64,000 nucleotides of DNA from Arcanobacterium bovis (GCF_004331995.1 NZ_SJDT01000001.1:186001-250000); one strand, 5' to 3'. Shown: positions 46,583 to 56,410, counted from the stretch's first letter. Notes: generated by a model not told the origin, from the sequence alone. Numbers and translations: made by a program.

Positions 46583-46635
46583 AGGCGATGGTTGGGGTAT
46601 CGCGTTATATAAGCGCGATACCCCAACCATCGCCT
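46583..46635. terminator. Bidirectional terminator hairpin
   Basis: 22-bp perfect stem: arm 46583-46604 (AGGCGATGGTTGGGG...) and arm 46614-46635, 9-base loop TTATATAAG. It lies between two convergent genes. An 18-base prefix that leads into it is repeated at 56657. Confidence 0.85.
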
Positions 46636-46665
46636 AAATTACGTCCGAAAAATCAAGAAGTTCGG

Positions 46666-47853
46666 CTATTTACGCGCTTGCAACACAGTAAACTTCGCAT
46701 TTCGGTCGAGTTCTCGCACCTTGCTAAAACGCCGTTCAACTTCGGGTCGGTAACGCAAATACGAGTTGTGCACCAAGTACAAATCTCCACCTGACCGTAG
46801 CACTCGCCAACTGGCATCAAGCAGATCTTGAATCATCGTGGCATCTACCCGGGTACCAGCATGAAATGGCGGATTGAGCAGCACAAAATCAGCCCACTCA
46901 GCAGGAATTTCACTTCCAGCATCGTCCCACGTAACCTGCACATTCCCTGCTTCAATCGACTTGTGCAAAGTGAGCTGCGCTGATGCGCACGCATCAGCGC
47001 TGATATCAGTGGCATAGATTAATGCAGTGGGCAGCTGGCTCAACACCTGTAAAGAAACCGAAGCGTTCCCGCAGCCCAAATCCACAATTTGCGGCGGCGT
47101 ATCAAAACCACGGCGCGGATCAGCAACTATTCGCTGCATATCCTCAGCTGCACGGCTGGCAAGGAACTCTCCACCAAAGTCGATCTTTGGCCCACCAAAA
47201 GCGCCGCCAACTCCGAAAATTTCGCCGTAATCGCTCACACTGCTGGGCACTTGATAAGCCAGATCAGCCCGATTCCCCACAGCGGCACTCACCAAGCACC
47301 GAAATTTGCCCACACCCAGCGTAGCTCGGCATTCACCAAGCACCTTTTCCAGCACCTGGTTTTGGCTCTTGCTCATGTGCTTTGTGTTCGCACCGGCAAC
47401 GAACTGCACCCGCCCGCCAAAAAGCGCGAGCGCCGTCGCCATATATTCAAGTTCCGCCAGGGCTTTCGGCAAATGAGACATCGCCAGCACGCTCATGCCA
47501 GCGCCAAGCTCTTCAGTTTCGCAATTACTCTCGCTATCGCCCTCGCCGTCACCCACACTCGAGCGCAGCGCCGCCAGCCCAGCAAAGAACTCATCAAGCC
47601 GCATCGAGCCATCGATGCCGCTGATATGCACACGCTGGCGCACCAAAAGCTCATCAGCTAAGTCCGCACACGCTTTGGCCTGCGTGATCGTGCGCGATCC
47701 CACCACTAGATGCCGCTTGCGATCCTGCGTAATCTCATCAAGCGCTACGGCAAAAAGATCGCCGTAGGGATCATCAAACACAACAATGTAATCTGCCGTA
47801 GATAACCCCACCTCGCGTGCGTTATCAACGATCAGTTCATCAATTTTATTCAT
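46666..47853 (-). CDS. Class I methyltransferase, RsmC/RlmG-like (rRNA guanine-N2)
   Basis: 395 residues from an ATG at 47853; earlier in-frame starts overlap the aldo/keto reductase. The C-terminal half is a SAM methyltransferase with VDLGCGNASVSL, TDISADAC and the catalytic NPPFH, the form seen in RsmC and RlmG. The N-terminal half is the degenerate methyltransferase-like domain also present in those enzymes. It therefore probably methylates a guanine in 16S or 23S rRNA. Ends at the bidirectional terminator. Confidence 0.88.
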   Translation of the reverse strand: MNKIDELIVDNAREVGLSTADYIVVFDDPYGDLFAVALDEITQDRKRHLVVGSRTITQAKACADLADELLVRQRVHISGIDGSMRLDEFFAGLAALRSSVGDGEGDSESNCETEELGAGMSVLAMSHLPKALAELEYMATALALFGGRVQFVAGANTKHMSKSQNQVLEKVLGECRATLGVGKFRCLVSAAVGNRADLAYQVPSSVSDYGEIFGVGGAFGGPKIDFGGEFLASRAAEDMQRIVADPRRGFDTPPQIVDLGCGNASVSLQVLSQLPTALIYATDISADACASAQLTLHKSIEAGNVQVTWDDAGSEIPAEWADFVLLNPPFHAGTRVDATMIQDLLDASWRVLRSGGDLYLVHNSYLRYRPEVERRFSKVRELDRNAKFTVLQARK

Positions 47854-47863
47854 TAACCAGCTT

Positions 47864-48940
47864 TCAGGCGCGAGATTGCGTGGCATCCCACCAGAGGTTG
47901 ATTCCCGAATCAACCGCGTGCACGTCAATAGCCTGCAGTTCTTCGGCGGAAAAGTCAAGATTACCCAAGGCTCCGGCTGAGTCTTCCATCTGCGCTACCG
48001 ACGACGCTCCCACCAGCGCCGTTGTAACAGTGCGTGGTCCTTGATCGCGCAAAATCCATGCAATCGCCATCTGCGCAAGCGTCTGGCCACGCTGCTGTGC
48101 GATCTTATTGAGTTCGCGCACGTGGTCAAGAATATTGTTATTGAAGAACTCCTTGTTCATCTTTCCAGCACCGATGCGCGAATCGGCTGGAATTCCATCA
48201 AGATAGCGGTTCGTGAGCAAGCCCTGAGCTAAAGGAGTAAAGGCAATCGTGCCCATATTCTGCTCGGCTGTGACGTCGAGCAGGGATGGCTCACCCTCTT
48301 CGATCCACCTATTGAGCATCGAATACGAGGGCTGGTGAATCACTAAAGGCGTACCCAACTCACGCATAATCTGCGCCGCTTCCTGCGTGGCAGCTGCCGA
48401 ATAACTCGAAATACCTGCGTAGAGCGCCTTACCAGACTTCACCGCATCATGCAGCGCCATCATCGATTCCTCAATTGAGGTATTGGCATCTGGGCGGTGG
48501 TGATAGAAAATATCCACGTAATCCAAGCCCATGCGCTGCAAGGACTCATCGAGCGAATTGAGCAAGTACTTGCGCGAGCCGCCAAAGCCATTCGGCCCTT
48601 CCCACATATCCCAGCCCGCCTTGCTGGAAATAATAAGCTCATGGCGGTGCTTGGCCAAATCTTTAGCGAGAATCCTGCCAAAATTCTCTTCTGCTGAACC
48701 GAAAGGCGGACCATAGTTATTCGCCAAGTCGAAGTGGAAGATGCCTAAATCGAAAGCTCTGCGAATAATCTCACGTTGAGTCTGGAATGGGCGATCATCA
48801 CCAAAGTTGTGCCACAGTCCCAAAGCGATGCGCGGCAGCTGTAAACCAGTATTTCCACAGCGTGCGACAACTGTGTGACTGTAGCGATCGGCATCGGCTA
48901 CATATGGTTCGCCGGTGGGAAGAAAGTTCAATTTGCTCAT
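47864..48940 (-). CDS. Aldo/keto reductase, YghZ/GpR (L-glyceraldehyde 3-phosphate reductase) type
   Basis: 358 residues from an ATG at 48940. AKR barrel with FHFDLANNYGPPFGSAEE (catalytic Asp/Tyr), SSKAGWDMW (Lys), YHHRPD (His), YAGISSY and the NADPH-binding LVGASS. AENFGRIL and NFGDDRPFQTQREIIRRAFDLGI match the YghZ group, which reduces methylglyoxal and L-glyceraldehyde 3-phosphate. Stop lies 10 bases before the methyltransferase start, so the two may be co-transcribed. Divergent from the antiporter gene. Confidence 0.92.
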   Translation of the reverse strand: MSKLNFLPTGEPYVADADRYSHTVVARCGNTGLQLPRIALGLWHNFGDDRPFQTQREIIRRAFDLGIFHFDLANNYGPPFGSAEENFGRILAKDLAKHRHELIISSKAGWDMWEGPNGFGGSRKYLLNSLDESLQRMGLDYVDIFYHHRPDANTSIEESMMALHDAVKSGKALYAGISSYSAAATQEAAQIMRELGTPLVIHQPSYSMLNRWIEEGEPSLLDVTAEQNMGTIAFTPLAQGLLTNRYLDGIPADSRIGAGKMNKEFFNNNILDHVRELNKIAQQRGQTLAQMAIAWILRDQGPRTVTTALVGASSVAQMEDSAGALGNLDFSAEELQAIDVHAVDSGINLWWDATQSRA

Positions 48941-49014
48941 AAAACCATTGTGCCAAGTGTTCACTATGTACACCACCGGAACGCGGTAGTGACCTGATAG
49001 CTTAATATGCGAGT

Positions 49015-50493
49015 ATGAATTCCGTTTTGATCTCCGTGATTGTGATGCTCGCACTCGCTCTTTTGCGCGTCCACGTGGTACTTTCCCTGTTCATTGGCGC
49101 GCTGGTGGGCGGGCTATTAGGCGGCCTCGGCTTCGACGGCACAATGCTCGCCTTCCAAGATGGCCTTTCGGGTGGCGCAAAAATTGCGCTGAGTTACGCC
49201 TTGCTCGGCGCATTTGCCATGGCAGTTGCCAGTTCCGGCCTGCCCGAAGCTCTCGCTCAATGGCTGATTGGCAAGATCAACAAGGAAGCCCACGCATCCA
49301 CCACGGAGTCGCATGAGCAACACACACATGCTCTCAACCGCGCCACGCTGATCACGAAATGGGGCATGATCGCAGGTATTTTGGCAATGGCGATTATGAG
49401 TCAGAACCTGATCCCGGTACACATCGCGTTCATTCCGCTGCTTATCCCGCCTCTGCTTCCGATTTTCGACCAGCTCCGCATCGACCGCAGACTCATAGCC
49501 TGCGTAATCACCTTTGGTCTGGTTACCACCTACATGTTCTTACCAGTTGGTTTCGGCGCAATCTTCCTCAATGGTATTCTGCTCAAAAACATCAATTCAG
49601 CTGGTCTTAATACCGACGGCGTGAACGTCATGCACGCTATGGGCATACCCGCGATTGGCATGATTATCGGCCTGCTCATCGCCGTCTTCTTTACATACCG
49701 CAAGCCACGCAATTACGCCGCAGCTTCCGCCACCCCCACACACGTTACCGCCGCCGGTGCAACCAGCGCACCCGCTGCGAATAGCACGACGCCGCCGTCC
49801 ACCGTTTCGCAGCAGCACACCACCTCGCAACAGCCTGACGACGCTACCCCAGTTTCGCGTTACCGGATCATTGTTGCACTGGTTGCGATTATTGCAACTT
49901 TTGCAATTCAGCTGATCATGATGAGCTTCGGCTTTAAGTCAGATTCCTTGCTCGTGGGAGCCTTGGTGGGATTGTCCGTCTTTATGGTGACGGGCGCCGT
50001 GAAATGGAACGAGGCGGACGACGTCTTCACTCAAGGCATGAAGATGATGGCCATGATCGGTTTCATCATGATTTCCGCACAGGGTTTCGCAGCCGTTATG
50101 AACGCAACTGGAGACGTAACGTCGCTGGTGGAGACGGCGTCGTCGCTGTTTTCTGGCAACAAGGCCGCCGCAGCTTTCGCGATGCTCCTAGTAGGACTCA
50201 TCGTGACGATGGGTATCGGCTCCTCGTTCTCGACCCTGCCGATCATCACCACGATTTACGTGCCGTTATGTGTGAGTCTGGGCTTTTCGCCGCTCGCTAC
50301 CGTGTCGATTATCGGCACTGCTGGTGCGCTGGGCGACGCCGGATCGCCTGCCTCTGATTCGACGCTCGGCCCCACGTCTGGCCTGAATATTGACGGCCAG
50401 CACGATCATATCCGCGATTCAGTTATCCCAACCTTTTTACATTACAACATTCCGCTGCTCATTGCAGGTTGGATTGCGGCGATGGTGCTATAA
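49015..50493 (+). CDS. Na+/H+ antiporter, NhaC/YuiF-like
   Basis: 492 residues with about 11-12 membrane segments. The C-terminal signature GSSFSTLPIITTIYVPLCVSLGFSPLATVSIIGTAGALGDAGSPASDSTLGPTSGLNIDGQHDHIRDS is split here by helices and is typical of the YuiF/NhaC antiporter family. A hydrophilic loop rich in Ala/Thr/Ser (about 235-280) separates the two halves. It would exchange cytoplasmic sodium or another cation for protons. The ATG has no Shine-Dalgarno; TAATAT sits six bases upstream, so it may be leaderless. Confidence 0.9.
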   Translation: MNSVLISVIVMLALALLRVHVVLSLFIGALVGGLLGGLGFDGTMLAFQDGLSGGAKIALSYALLGAFAMAVASSGLPEALAQWLIGKINKEAHASTTESHEQHTHALNRATLITKWGMIAGILAMAIMSQNLIPVHIAFIPLLIPPLLPIFDQLRIDRRLIACVITFGLVTTYMFLPVGFGAIFLNGILLKNINSAGLNTDGVNVMHAMGIPAIGMIIGLLIAVFFTYRKPRNYAAASATPTHVTAAGATSAPAANSTTPPSTVSQQHTTSQQPDDATPVSRYRIIVALVAIIATFAIQLIMMSFGFKSDSLLVGALVGLSVFMVTGAVKWNEADDVFTQGMKMMAMIGFIMISAQGFAAVMNATGDVTSLVETASSLFSGNKAAAAFAMLLVGLIVTMGIGSSFSTLPIITTIYVPLCVSLGFSPLATVSIIGTAGALGDAGSPASDSTLGPTSGLNIDGQHDHIRDSVIPTFLHYNIPLLIAGWIAAMVL

Positions 50494-50630
50494 GCTGCGC
50501 TAATGTTGCCGCAGCACTGTCAACAGCGCCGAGGCACTACTACAAAGCTATCGGGAGCAATGCCGCGGAAATACTACGGTACTGCGGAAAAACTACAGTA
50601 CTGCCGCCGTATCAGCGAGCTCGGCAGACA

Positions 50631-51065
50631 CTACCGCTGCACGACCTCCCATGGCTCAATATCGCCTTCAACGAGATAGAAGCTCGGATGGAGTGCCGGC
50701 ATACCGGATGGGAAATCCGTAGCTAACTCAGGGCTTCTACGCTGCAATTTTGCAAATAGATGCTCACGCTCGTACAAAACCTGCCCACGCGTAACTGGGA
50801 GAGCAGTTGTGTAGCGGGGAACGTCGTCGATCCTGGTTGGATCATAGTTATAACCGCGACGCACGGCGTCGTGATAGACGGCTTCGAGGTAGTGCGCGAT
50901 AGCGCCGCGTGGATCAGGGCAGTTTTGAAAACGGTTGAGCTGCGGATGCTTGGTGTAACCGCGAGTTCTACCTGCTAACACCGCCTGCGCCAACAAAGCT
51001 TCGCGCCATAACGCCGTTAATCCTTGCCGATCAAGCAGCGAAGGGTGAAGTGACCACAGCCGCAT
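50631..51065 (-). CDS. Pyrimidine-dimer DNA glycosylase / endonuclease V family protein
   Basis: 144 residues. MRLWSLHPSLLDRQGLTALWREALLAQAVLAGRTRGYTKHPQLNRFQNC matches the small Pyr_excise family that includes phage T4 endonuclease V. The phage enzyme uses Thr2; here residue 2 is Arg, as in many bacterial relatives whose activity is less certain. It would act on UV-damaged DNA. It lies convergent to the antiporter gene and divergent from the OPT transporter. Confidence 0.8.
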   Translation of the reverse strand: MRLWSLHPSLLDRQGLTALWREALLAQAVLAGRTRGYTKHPQLNRFQNCPDPRGAIAHYLEAVYHDAVRRGYNYDPTRIDDVPRYTTALPVTRGQVLYEREHLFAKLQRRSPELATDFPSGMPALHPSFYLVEGDIEPWEVVQR

Positions 51066-51493
51066 TTCTACCTCTATTCGTTGGTCAAGTATTCGTTAGT
51101 GCCGAGCTTGCGTATGACGCAATGCTAGCCCACTTTGTGTGGTCACTTCATTGCAGGAGGACGTGCGCGGGAATTGTCCGCCTATGCGGGCAATTGTTGT
51201 CAGGCTATGCGTGCAACTATTATCCGTTTGCTAGAACAGATGCCTCACACAGTAAGAACTGCACATTATCGCATATTTATACAACAATACGATAAGATTT
51301 ACACCCAATTTCTGTGACAAACCACCGAAAATTGAGCATTTTCAAGTAATTAGTATTAGGCTGTGCATGTATATATCCATCAGAGATACATGCTTTAGAG
51401 ATCGCGCTATCAGTTCGTAAAGTTCGCACATACGATTTAGTTCGCATATACGACTTTTCGCACAATGTGGCGCAAACCGAGAAAGGATTTGCT
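51066..51493. other. 428-base intergenic region before the OPT gene
   Basis: AT-rich with no gene. It contains two imperfect 18-base direct repeats at 51421-51456 just before the OPT gene. No other clear structure. Confidence 0.6.
51421..51456 (+). repeat. Tandem 18-base direct repeats, possible operator of the OPT gene
   Basis: AGTTCGCACATACGATTT and AGTTCGCATATACGACTT, 16 of 18 bases equal, with a further AGTTCG at 51412. The tandem array ends 38 bases before the start codon. Confidence 0.5.
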
Positions 51494-53509
51494 GTGTCAT
51501 CCAGTAATAGACCAGCTTCACGCACCGGAGCTGTATCAAGCTCTACATCCATCCGCGAGCTCACTCTTCGTGCCATCATCATCGGTGGACTCATCACGCT
51601 CGTATTCACCGCCGCCAACGTCTACCTTGGCCTCAAAGTGGGCTTGACGTTCGCAACTTCCATTCCAGCAGCAGTTATTTCGATGGCGATTCTTCGCAGA
51701 TTTGCTGGTCATACCATCCAAGAAAACAATATTGTACAAACGATCGCGTCCGCGGCGGGTACGCTTTCTGCAATCATCTTCGTGCTTCCCGGCCTCGTAA
51801 TGGTCGGCTGGTGGAGTGGTTTCCCATACTGGACCACTGCCGCTGTCTGTGCATTTGGTGGAATTTTGGGCGTCATGTACTCCATTCCACTGCGTCGCGC
51901 CCTCGTTACCGGCTCTGACCTTCCCTATCCAGAAGGCGTTGCCGCAGCTGAAGTACTCAAAGTTGGTTCCGACACCGAAAACGTTGAAAACACCGAAGAG
52001 AACAAGAAGGGCCTCGCCGTCATCATCTGGGGTTCAATCGCTTCCGCAGGTTATGCACTCCTCGCTGCTATGAAAGGCGTGGCAGGCTCGATTTCGGCAG
52101 CATTCCGCCTCGGTTCCGGCGGCACAATGATCGGCTCCAGCCTGTCCCTCGCCCTGATCGGCGTTGGACATCTTGTTGGAGTTTCGGTTGGTATTGCAAT
52201 GATCGTGGGTCTGTTGATTTCCTACGGAGCGTTGTTGCCGTACTTCTCTGCGCAGGTTCTCCCCAAGGGCGGGGAACTGGCCGACGTCGTTTCCTCGACT
52301 TTCTCCCACGACGTGCGTTTCGTTGGCGCAGGTGCGATGGCTGTTGCCGCTGTGTGGACGCTCATCAAGATCATCGGCCCGATTGTGCGTGGAATCAAGG
52401 ATTCACTCGCCTCGTCGCGCAGCCGTAAGAGCGGTGAAGAGCTTCCTATCACCGAACGCGATATTCCATTCAACATCGTGCTCGGCGTTATTTTGGCCTC
52501 TATGCTGCCAATTGGCGCACTGCTTTACCTGTTTATCCACGTCTCAGAGATCTCGAATCACACTGTGACGCTCGTGATCCTTTCGATCCTGTTCGTACTG
52601 CTCATTGGCCTTATCGTGGCTTCAGTGTGTGGCTACATGGCCGGTTTGATTGGCGCATCAAATTCACCAATTTCTGGTGTAGGTATCATCGTGGTGCTCA
52701 CATCAGCACTGCTCATCAAGGTAGTAACAGGCAATGAATCCGCTTCTAACGCTCCGGCTCTCGTGGCATACACACTGTTTACCTCGGCAGTAGTTTTCGG
52801 AATTGCAACGATTTCAAACGACAACCTCCAAGATCTCAAGACTGGCCAGCTCGTTTCCGCAACTCCGTGGAAACAGCAGGTAGCACTGGTTATCGGTGTG
52901 GTATTCGGTTCGCTGATTATTCCACCAGTCCTCCAGCTCATGCTCGATGGCTTTGGTTTCGCCGGCGCTCCTGGCGCGGGTGAAAATGCACTTGCCGCTC
53001 CACAGGCTGCGCTTCTTTCCTCGGTTGCCAATGGTATCTTCGGCAACTCGCTCGACTGGAGCCGCATCGGACTCGGTGCCGCGATCGGCGTCGTCATCAT
53101 CATTGTGGACGAAGTTCTCAAGCGCACCAAGAAAGGCATGAGCCTTCCGCCACTCGCAGTGGGCATGGGCATGTACCTGCCAATTTCGCTCACCCTGATG
53201 ATTCCACTCGGTGCTTTCATCGGCCGTGCATACGACCGCTGGGCAGAACGCCGCACCAATTCTGAATCGATCAAGCGACTCGGCATTTTGCTCGCTACCG
53301 GCCTGATTGTGGGCGAATCGCTCTTTGGCGTAGTGCTCGCTGGCATCATCGGGGCAACCTCGAATGAGGAAGCACTCGCTGTATTCAACTATGGCGAGAT
53401 CCCAACGCAGGTAGTTGGCGTGATCGTCTTCGCCGCAGTGGTTTACGTGCTCTACCGTTGGGTGCAGAAGCTCGCTATTGCTCCTGCAAAAGCGGAAGCT
53501 GAGAAGTAA
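51494..53509 (+). CDS. OPT-family oligopeptide transporter
   Basis: 671 residues from a GTG at 51494, with AAAGGA six bases upstream. About 15 membrane segments. The OPT features are clear: TAANVYLGLKVGLTFATSIPAAVISMAIL, NNIVQTIASAAG, GVMYSIPLRRALVTGSDLPYPEG, NDNLQDLKTGQLVSATPWKQQ and LAVGMGMYLPISLT. Members take up peptides, glutathione derivatives or metal chelates with protons. A strong terminator follows. The tandem repeats just upstream suggest regulation. Confidence 0.93.
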   Translation: MSSSNRPASRTGAVSSSTSIRELTLRAIIIGGLITLVFTAANVYLGLKVGLTFATSIPAAVISMAILRRFAGHTIQENNIVQTIASAAGTLSAIIFVLPGLVMVGWWSGFPYWTTAAVCAFGGILGVMYSIPLRRALVTGSDLPYPEGVAAAEVLKVGSDTENVENTEENKKGLAVIIWGSIASAGYALLAAMKGVAGSISAAFRLGSGGTMIGSSLSLALIGVGHLVGVSVGIAMIVGLLISYGALLPYFSAQVLPKGGELADVVSSTFSHDVRFVGAGAMAVAAVWTLIKIIGPIVRGIKDSLASSRSRKSGEELPITERDIPFNIVLGVILASMLPIGALLYLFIHVSEISNHTVTLVILSILFVLLIGLIVASVCGYMAGLIGASNSPISGVGIIVVLTSALLIKVVTGNESASNAPALVAYTLFTSAVVFGIATISNDNLQDLKTGQLVSATPWKQQVALVIGVVFGSLIIPPVLQLMLDGFGFAGAPGAGENALAAPQAALLSSVANGIFGNSLDWSRIGLGAAIGVVIIIVDEVLKRTKKGMSLPPLAVGMGMYLPISLTLMIPLGAFIGRAYDRWAERRTNSESIKRLGILLATGLIVGESLFGVVLAGIIGATSNEEALAVFNYGEIPTQVVGVIVFAAVVYVLYRWVQKLAIAPAKAEAEK

Positions 53510-53599
53510 ATCAGGTACTAAATCACTTAATGTGAGTTTTCAATGAGTTTTTTGTGAAGCTTCACGGGGAACTCCATGGGGAAACACACCAAAATATCT

Positions 53600-53645
53600 A
53601 TTCCTCGTACTGTTAGATCGCTCTGGCAGTACGAGGAATTTTTAT
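53600..53645 (+). terminator. Intrinsic terminator of the OPT gene
   Basis: 13-bp stem ATTCCTCGTACTG / CAGTACGAGGAAT, 14-base loop, followed by TTTTTAT. Confidence 0.92.
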
Positions 53646-53687
53646 CCCTGCAAGAGATTTTCGCCTTGCAATTAATGCTCATACGTG

Positions 53688-53716
53688 TTCAAATCTTACG
53701 CGAATAGTTTTACACT
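53688..53716 (+). promoter_or_regulatory. Candidate promoter of cstA
   Basis: TTCAAA, 17-base spacer, TACACT. Spacing is ideal and it is the best match in the gap. Confidence 0.4.
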
Positions 53717-53830
53717 AATTACACAAATCACTAATATCGCCGCACGTCAAATACGTGAAAGGCGAGCTCCCACGGCTCGCAATTCATGTAGCAGTGCAGA
53801 TATTCAATATTTCGAGCAATGGAGATCGAT

Positions 53831-56194
53831 ATGGCAAAACACGCTGCCGCCGACCTACCGACTTACACTCCGGAAGAGGAAAAGTGGGTCATTAGAAATA
53901 AAGACGGTATCCCAATTGGAACGAAACCTCATACCAAATGGACGTGGTGGAGAATCGCAATTTGGGTAGGAATCGCACTACTGGGCGCAATTGGCTGGAC
54001 GATGCTCGCCATCATCCGCGGCGAAAATGTTAACGCTATTTGGTTCGTTATCTCAGCTGTCTGCACCTACGCAATTGGTTACCGCTTCTACGCACTTTAT
54101 ATTCAGAAGAAGATCATGCGCCCCGATGATCGCAACGCAACCCCTGCTGAGCGAATCAACAATGGCAAAGACTTCGATCCTACCAACCGCGTAGTGCTCT
54201 ACGGCCACCACTTCGCCGCCATCGCTGGCGCTGGCCCGCTTGTTGGCCCAGTATTGGCAGCTCAAATGGGTTATCTGCCCAGCACGCTGTGGATCATTTT
54301 CGGCGTTCTCGTAGCTGGTGCGGTACAGGACATGCTCGTGCTGTTCTTCTCGATGCGCCGCGGCGGACGCTCGCTCGGCCAAATGGCACGCGATGAAATC
54401 GGCAAATTCGGCGGTACGCTGGCCACGATCATTGTGTTTATCATGCTCATGATCGTATTGGCCGTGCTCGCTATGGTTTGTGTTAATGCACTTGCCGAAA
54501 GTGCATGGGGCGTTTTCGCAGTTGGTTGTACCTTGCCAATCGCTATCGGCATGGGTCTGTGGTTGCGCTACGTACAGCCAGGAAAAGTCACGCAGGTGTC
54601 GATTGCTGGATTTGCCCTGCTCGTCTTCGCAATTATCGGCGGCCGCTGGGTTGCTGAAAGCTCCTTCGGCACATACCTCCACCTCTCCCCAACCACGCTG
54701 GTTTGGGCAATGGTTATCTACGGTTTCTTTGCAGCAGTTCTTCCAGTCTGGCTTCTCCTCACGCCACGTGACTACCTCTCAACCTTCATGAAGGTTGGCA
54801 CGATTGTGCTGCTCGCTTTGGGCATCGTTGTTGTGCGCCCTGTGCTGGAAATGCCAGCAGTAACCGAATTCGCCACCAATACCGCAGGTCCGGTATTTGC
54901 TGGCACACTGTTCCCGTTCTTGTTCATCACAGTTGCTTGTGGAGCGCTTTCGGGCATGCATGCCATGGTTTCCTCTGGTACCACTCCAAAGATGGTGCAA
55001 AAGGAAACACAGGTTCGCATGATCGGCTATGGCGGCATGCTCATGGAGTCCTTCGTGGCAATTATGGCTCTAGCTGCGGCAACAAGCCTTTCACAGGGCA
55101 TCTACTTCTCGATGAACACCTCGGCAGCTTCGCTTCAAAAGATCGCCGGACCGGACGTCGTCGCCACCTCGAAATCTCCTGAGGAACTTGCCGCAACGTC
55201 AATCAAGAAGATGGGCGTCACCGACGTGGCAGGCAAAGAAATCGAAGCTCACTGGACGTCTCAGGACGACGCCGGAAACACCGTCACCTACTACGGTGCA
55301 GATGCGCTCAAGAAAGTTGCCGAAGATGTGGGCGAGAAGTCGATCGTCTCGCGTACTGGCGGCGCACCTACACTAGCTGTGTCGATGTCGAATATTATGC
55401 GCCAGTGGATCGGCGGAAATTCGATGGCAGGCTTCTGGTATCACTTCGCGATTATGTTCGAGGCGCTGTTCATTCTCTCGGCTGTGGACGCCGTCACCCG
55501 CGTGGCGCGCTTCCAGCTCTCCGATGCCCTCGGTAACTGGATTCCAAAGTTCAAAGATCCATCGTGGAAGGTCGGCGCATGGCTTGCCACCGGCGTCGTG
55601 GTAGCTTCGTGGGGATCGCTGCTACTCATGGGCGTTACCGATCCACGCGGTGGCATCCAAACTCTCTACCCGCTCTTCGGTATCGCAAACCAGCTGATCG
55701 CAGCCGTTGCACTGATGGTTGTCACGGTAATGGTGGCGCGTAAGGGTTACAAGAAGTACATCTGGATTCCGGCGTTGCCGCTGGTATTCGATACGGCGAC
55801 GACGTTCACCGCTTCGTACCAGAAGATTTTCTCCCCTGATCCTGCCCTCGGTTATTGGACGCAGCACGCCAAGGCGAAGGAACTGCTTGCTTCGGGCAAG
55901 CTCGACGCCGCTAATACTGAGATTCAGCAGGCTGTGGCACGTAATACCTTCATCCAAGGCACACTGTCGATCCTGTTCGTTGTGGTAGTAGCGCTCGTGT
56001 TTATTGCCGCGATTATTGAGATCGTCAAAGCATTCAAGCGAACCGAGCCAATTACCTCGGAAGATCCGTTTGTTGAGTCGAAGTACTACGCTCCAAGCCA
56101 GATGTTCCCAACGTCGCTCGAGCGCAAGTTGGAGAAGGAATACGAAGTGGTGGGCGATCCCGCACTCGTTCCTTCAAAGCATTCCGGGCACTGA
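53831..56194 (+). CDS. cstA: CstA carbon starvation protein / peptide or pyruvate transporter
   Basis: 787 residues from an ATG at 53831; an ATG 12 bases earlier supplies the GGAG binding site for it. About 16-18 membrane segments. CstA hallmarks: YRFYALYIQKKIM, HFAAIAGAGPLVGPVLAAQMGYLP, VAGAVQDMLVLFFSMRRGGRSLGQMARDEIG, CGALSGMHAMVSSGTTPKM, DAVTRVARFQLSDALG and FGIANQLIAA. Longer than E. coli CstA (701 residues) mainly because of an extracellular stretch near 445-520. CstA proteins import pyruvate or peptides under starvation. The small YbdD-type gene downstream is the usual partner. Confidence 0.95.
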   Translation: MAKHAAADLPTYTPEEEKWVIRNKDGIPIGTKPHTKWTWWRIAIWVGIALLGAIGWTMLAIIRGENVNAIWFVISAVCTYAIGYRFYALYIQKKIMRPDDRNATPAERINNGKDFDPTNRVVLYGHHFAAIAGAGPLVGPVLAAQMGYLPSTLWIIFGVLVAGAVQDMLVLFFSMRRGGRSLGQMARDEIGKFGGTLATIIVFIMLMIVLAVLAMVCVNALAESAWGVFAVGCTLPIAIGMGLWLRYVQPGKVTQVSIAGFALLVFAIIGGRWVAESSFGTYLHLSPTTLVWAMVIYGFFAAVLPVWLLLTPRDYLSTFMKVGTIVLLALGIVVVRPVLEMPAVTEFATNTAGPVFAGTLFPFLFITVACGALSGMHAMVSSGTTPKMVQKETQVRMIGYGGMLMESFVAIMALAAATSLSQGIYFSMNTSAASLQKIAGPDVVATSKSPEELAATSIKKMGVTDVAGKEIEAHWTSQDDAGNTVTYYGADALKKVAEDVGEKSIVSRTGGAPTLAVSMSNIMRQWIGGNSMAGFWYHFAIMFEALFILSAVDAVTRVARFQLSDALGNWIPKFKDPSWKVGAWLATGVVVASWGSLLLMGVTDPRGGIQTLYPLFGIANQLIAAVALMVVTVMVARKGYKKYIWIPALPLVFDTATTFTASYQKIFSPDPALGYWTQHAKAKELLASGKLDAANTEIQQAVARNTFIQGTLSILFVVVVALVFIAAIIEIVKAFKRTEPITSEDPFVESKYYAPSQMFPTSLERKLEKEYEVVGDPALVPSKHSGH

Positions 56195-56291
56195 GCTTGG
56201 GGAACTAATCCCTGGGCACTGAGCTCTGCGAACTGAGCTCAGGTTCTAAGCTCTAGACCCTGAGCTGCAAATAAGTAGCCAATAAGCAATA

Positions 56292-56346
56292 GGTGGTGAT
56301 CAGCGCCGTGTGTCGAACAAGGTTCTTGCACGCGTTGATCACCACC
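56292..56346 (+). repeat. Inverted repeat between cstA and the ybdD-like gene
   Basis: GGTGGTGATCA (56292-56302) and TGATCACCACC (56336-56346). The 33 bases between them also pair in part. It may reduce read-through into the small gene or stabilise the cstA mRNA 3' end. Confidence 0.6.
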
Positions 56347-56410
56347 CAAGCAAAAAGCTGAGCACTACACCTGAAAACCACACCTGATCACCACAAAAAC
56401 AACGGCGGTA

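Larger units (their letters stand above)
53510..53830. other. 321-base intergenic region between OPT and cstA
   Basis: Holds the OPT terminator at 53600-53645, then the cstA promoter region at 53688-53716 and a leader of about 108 bases. No gene seen. Confidence 0.65.
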
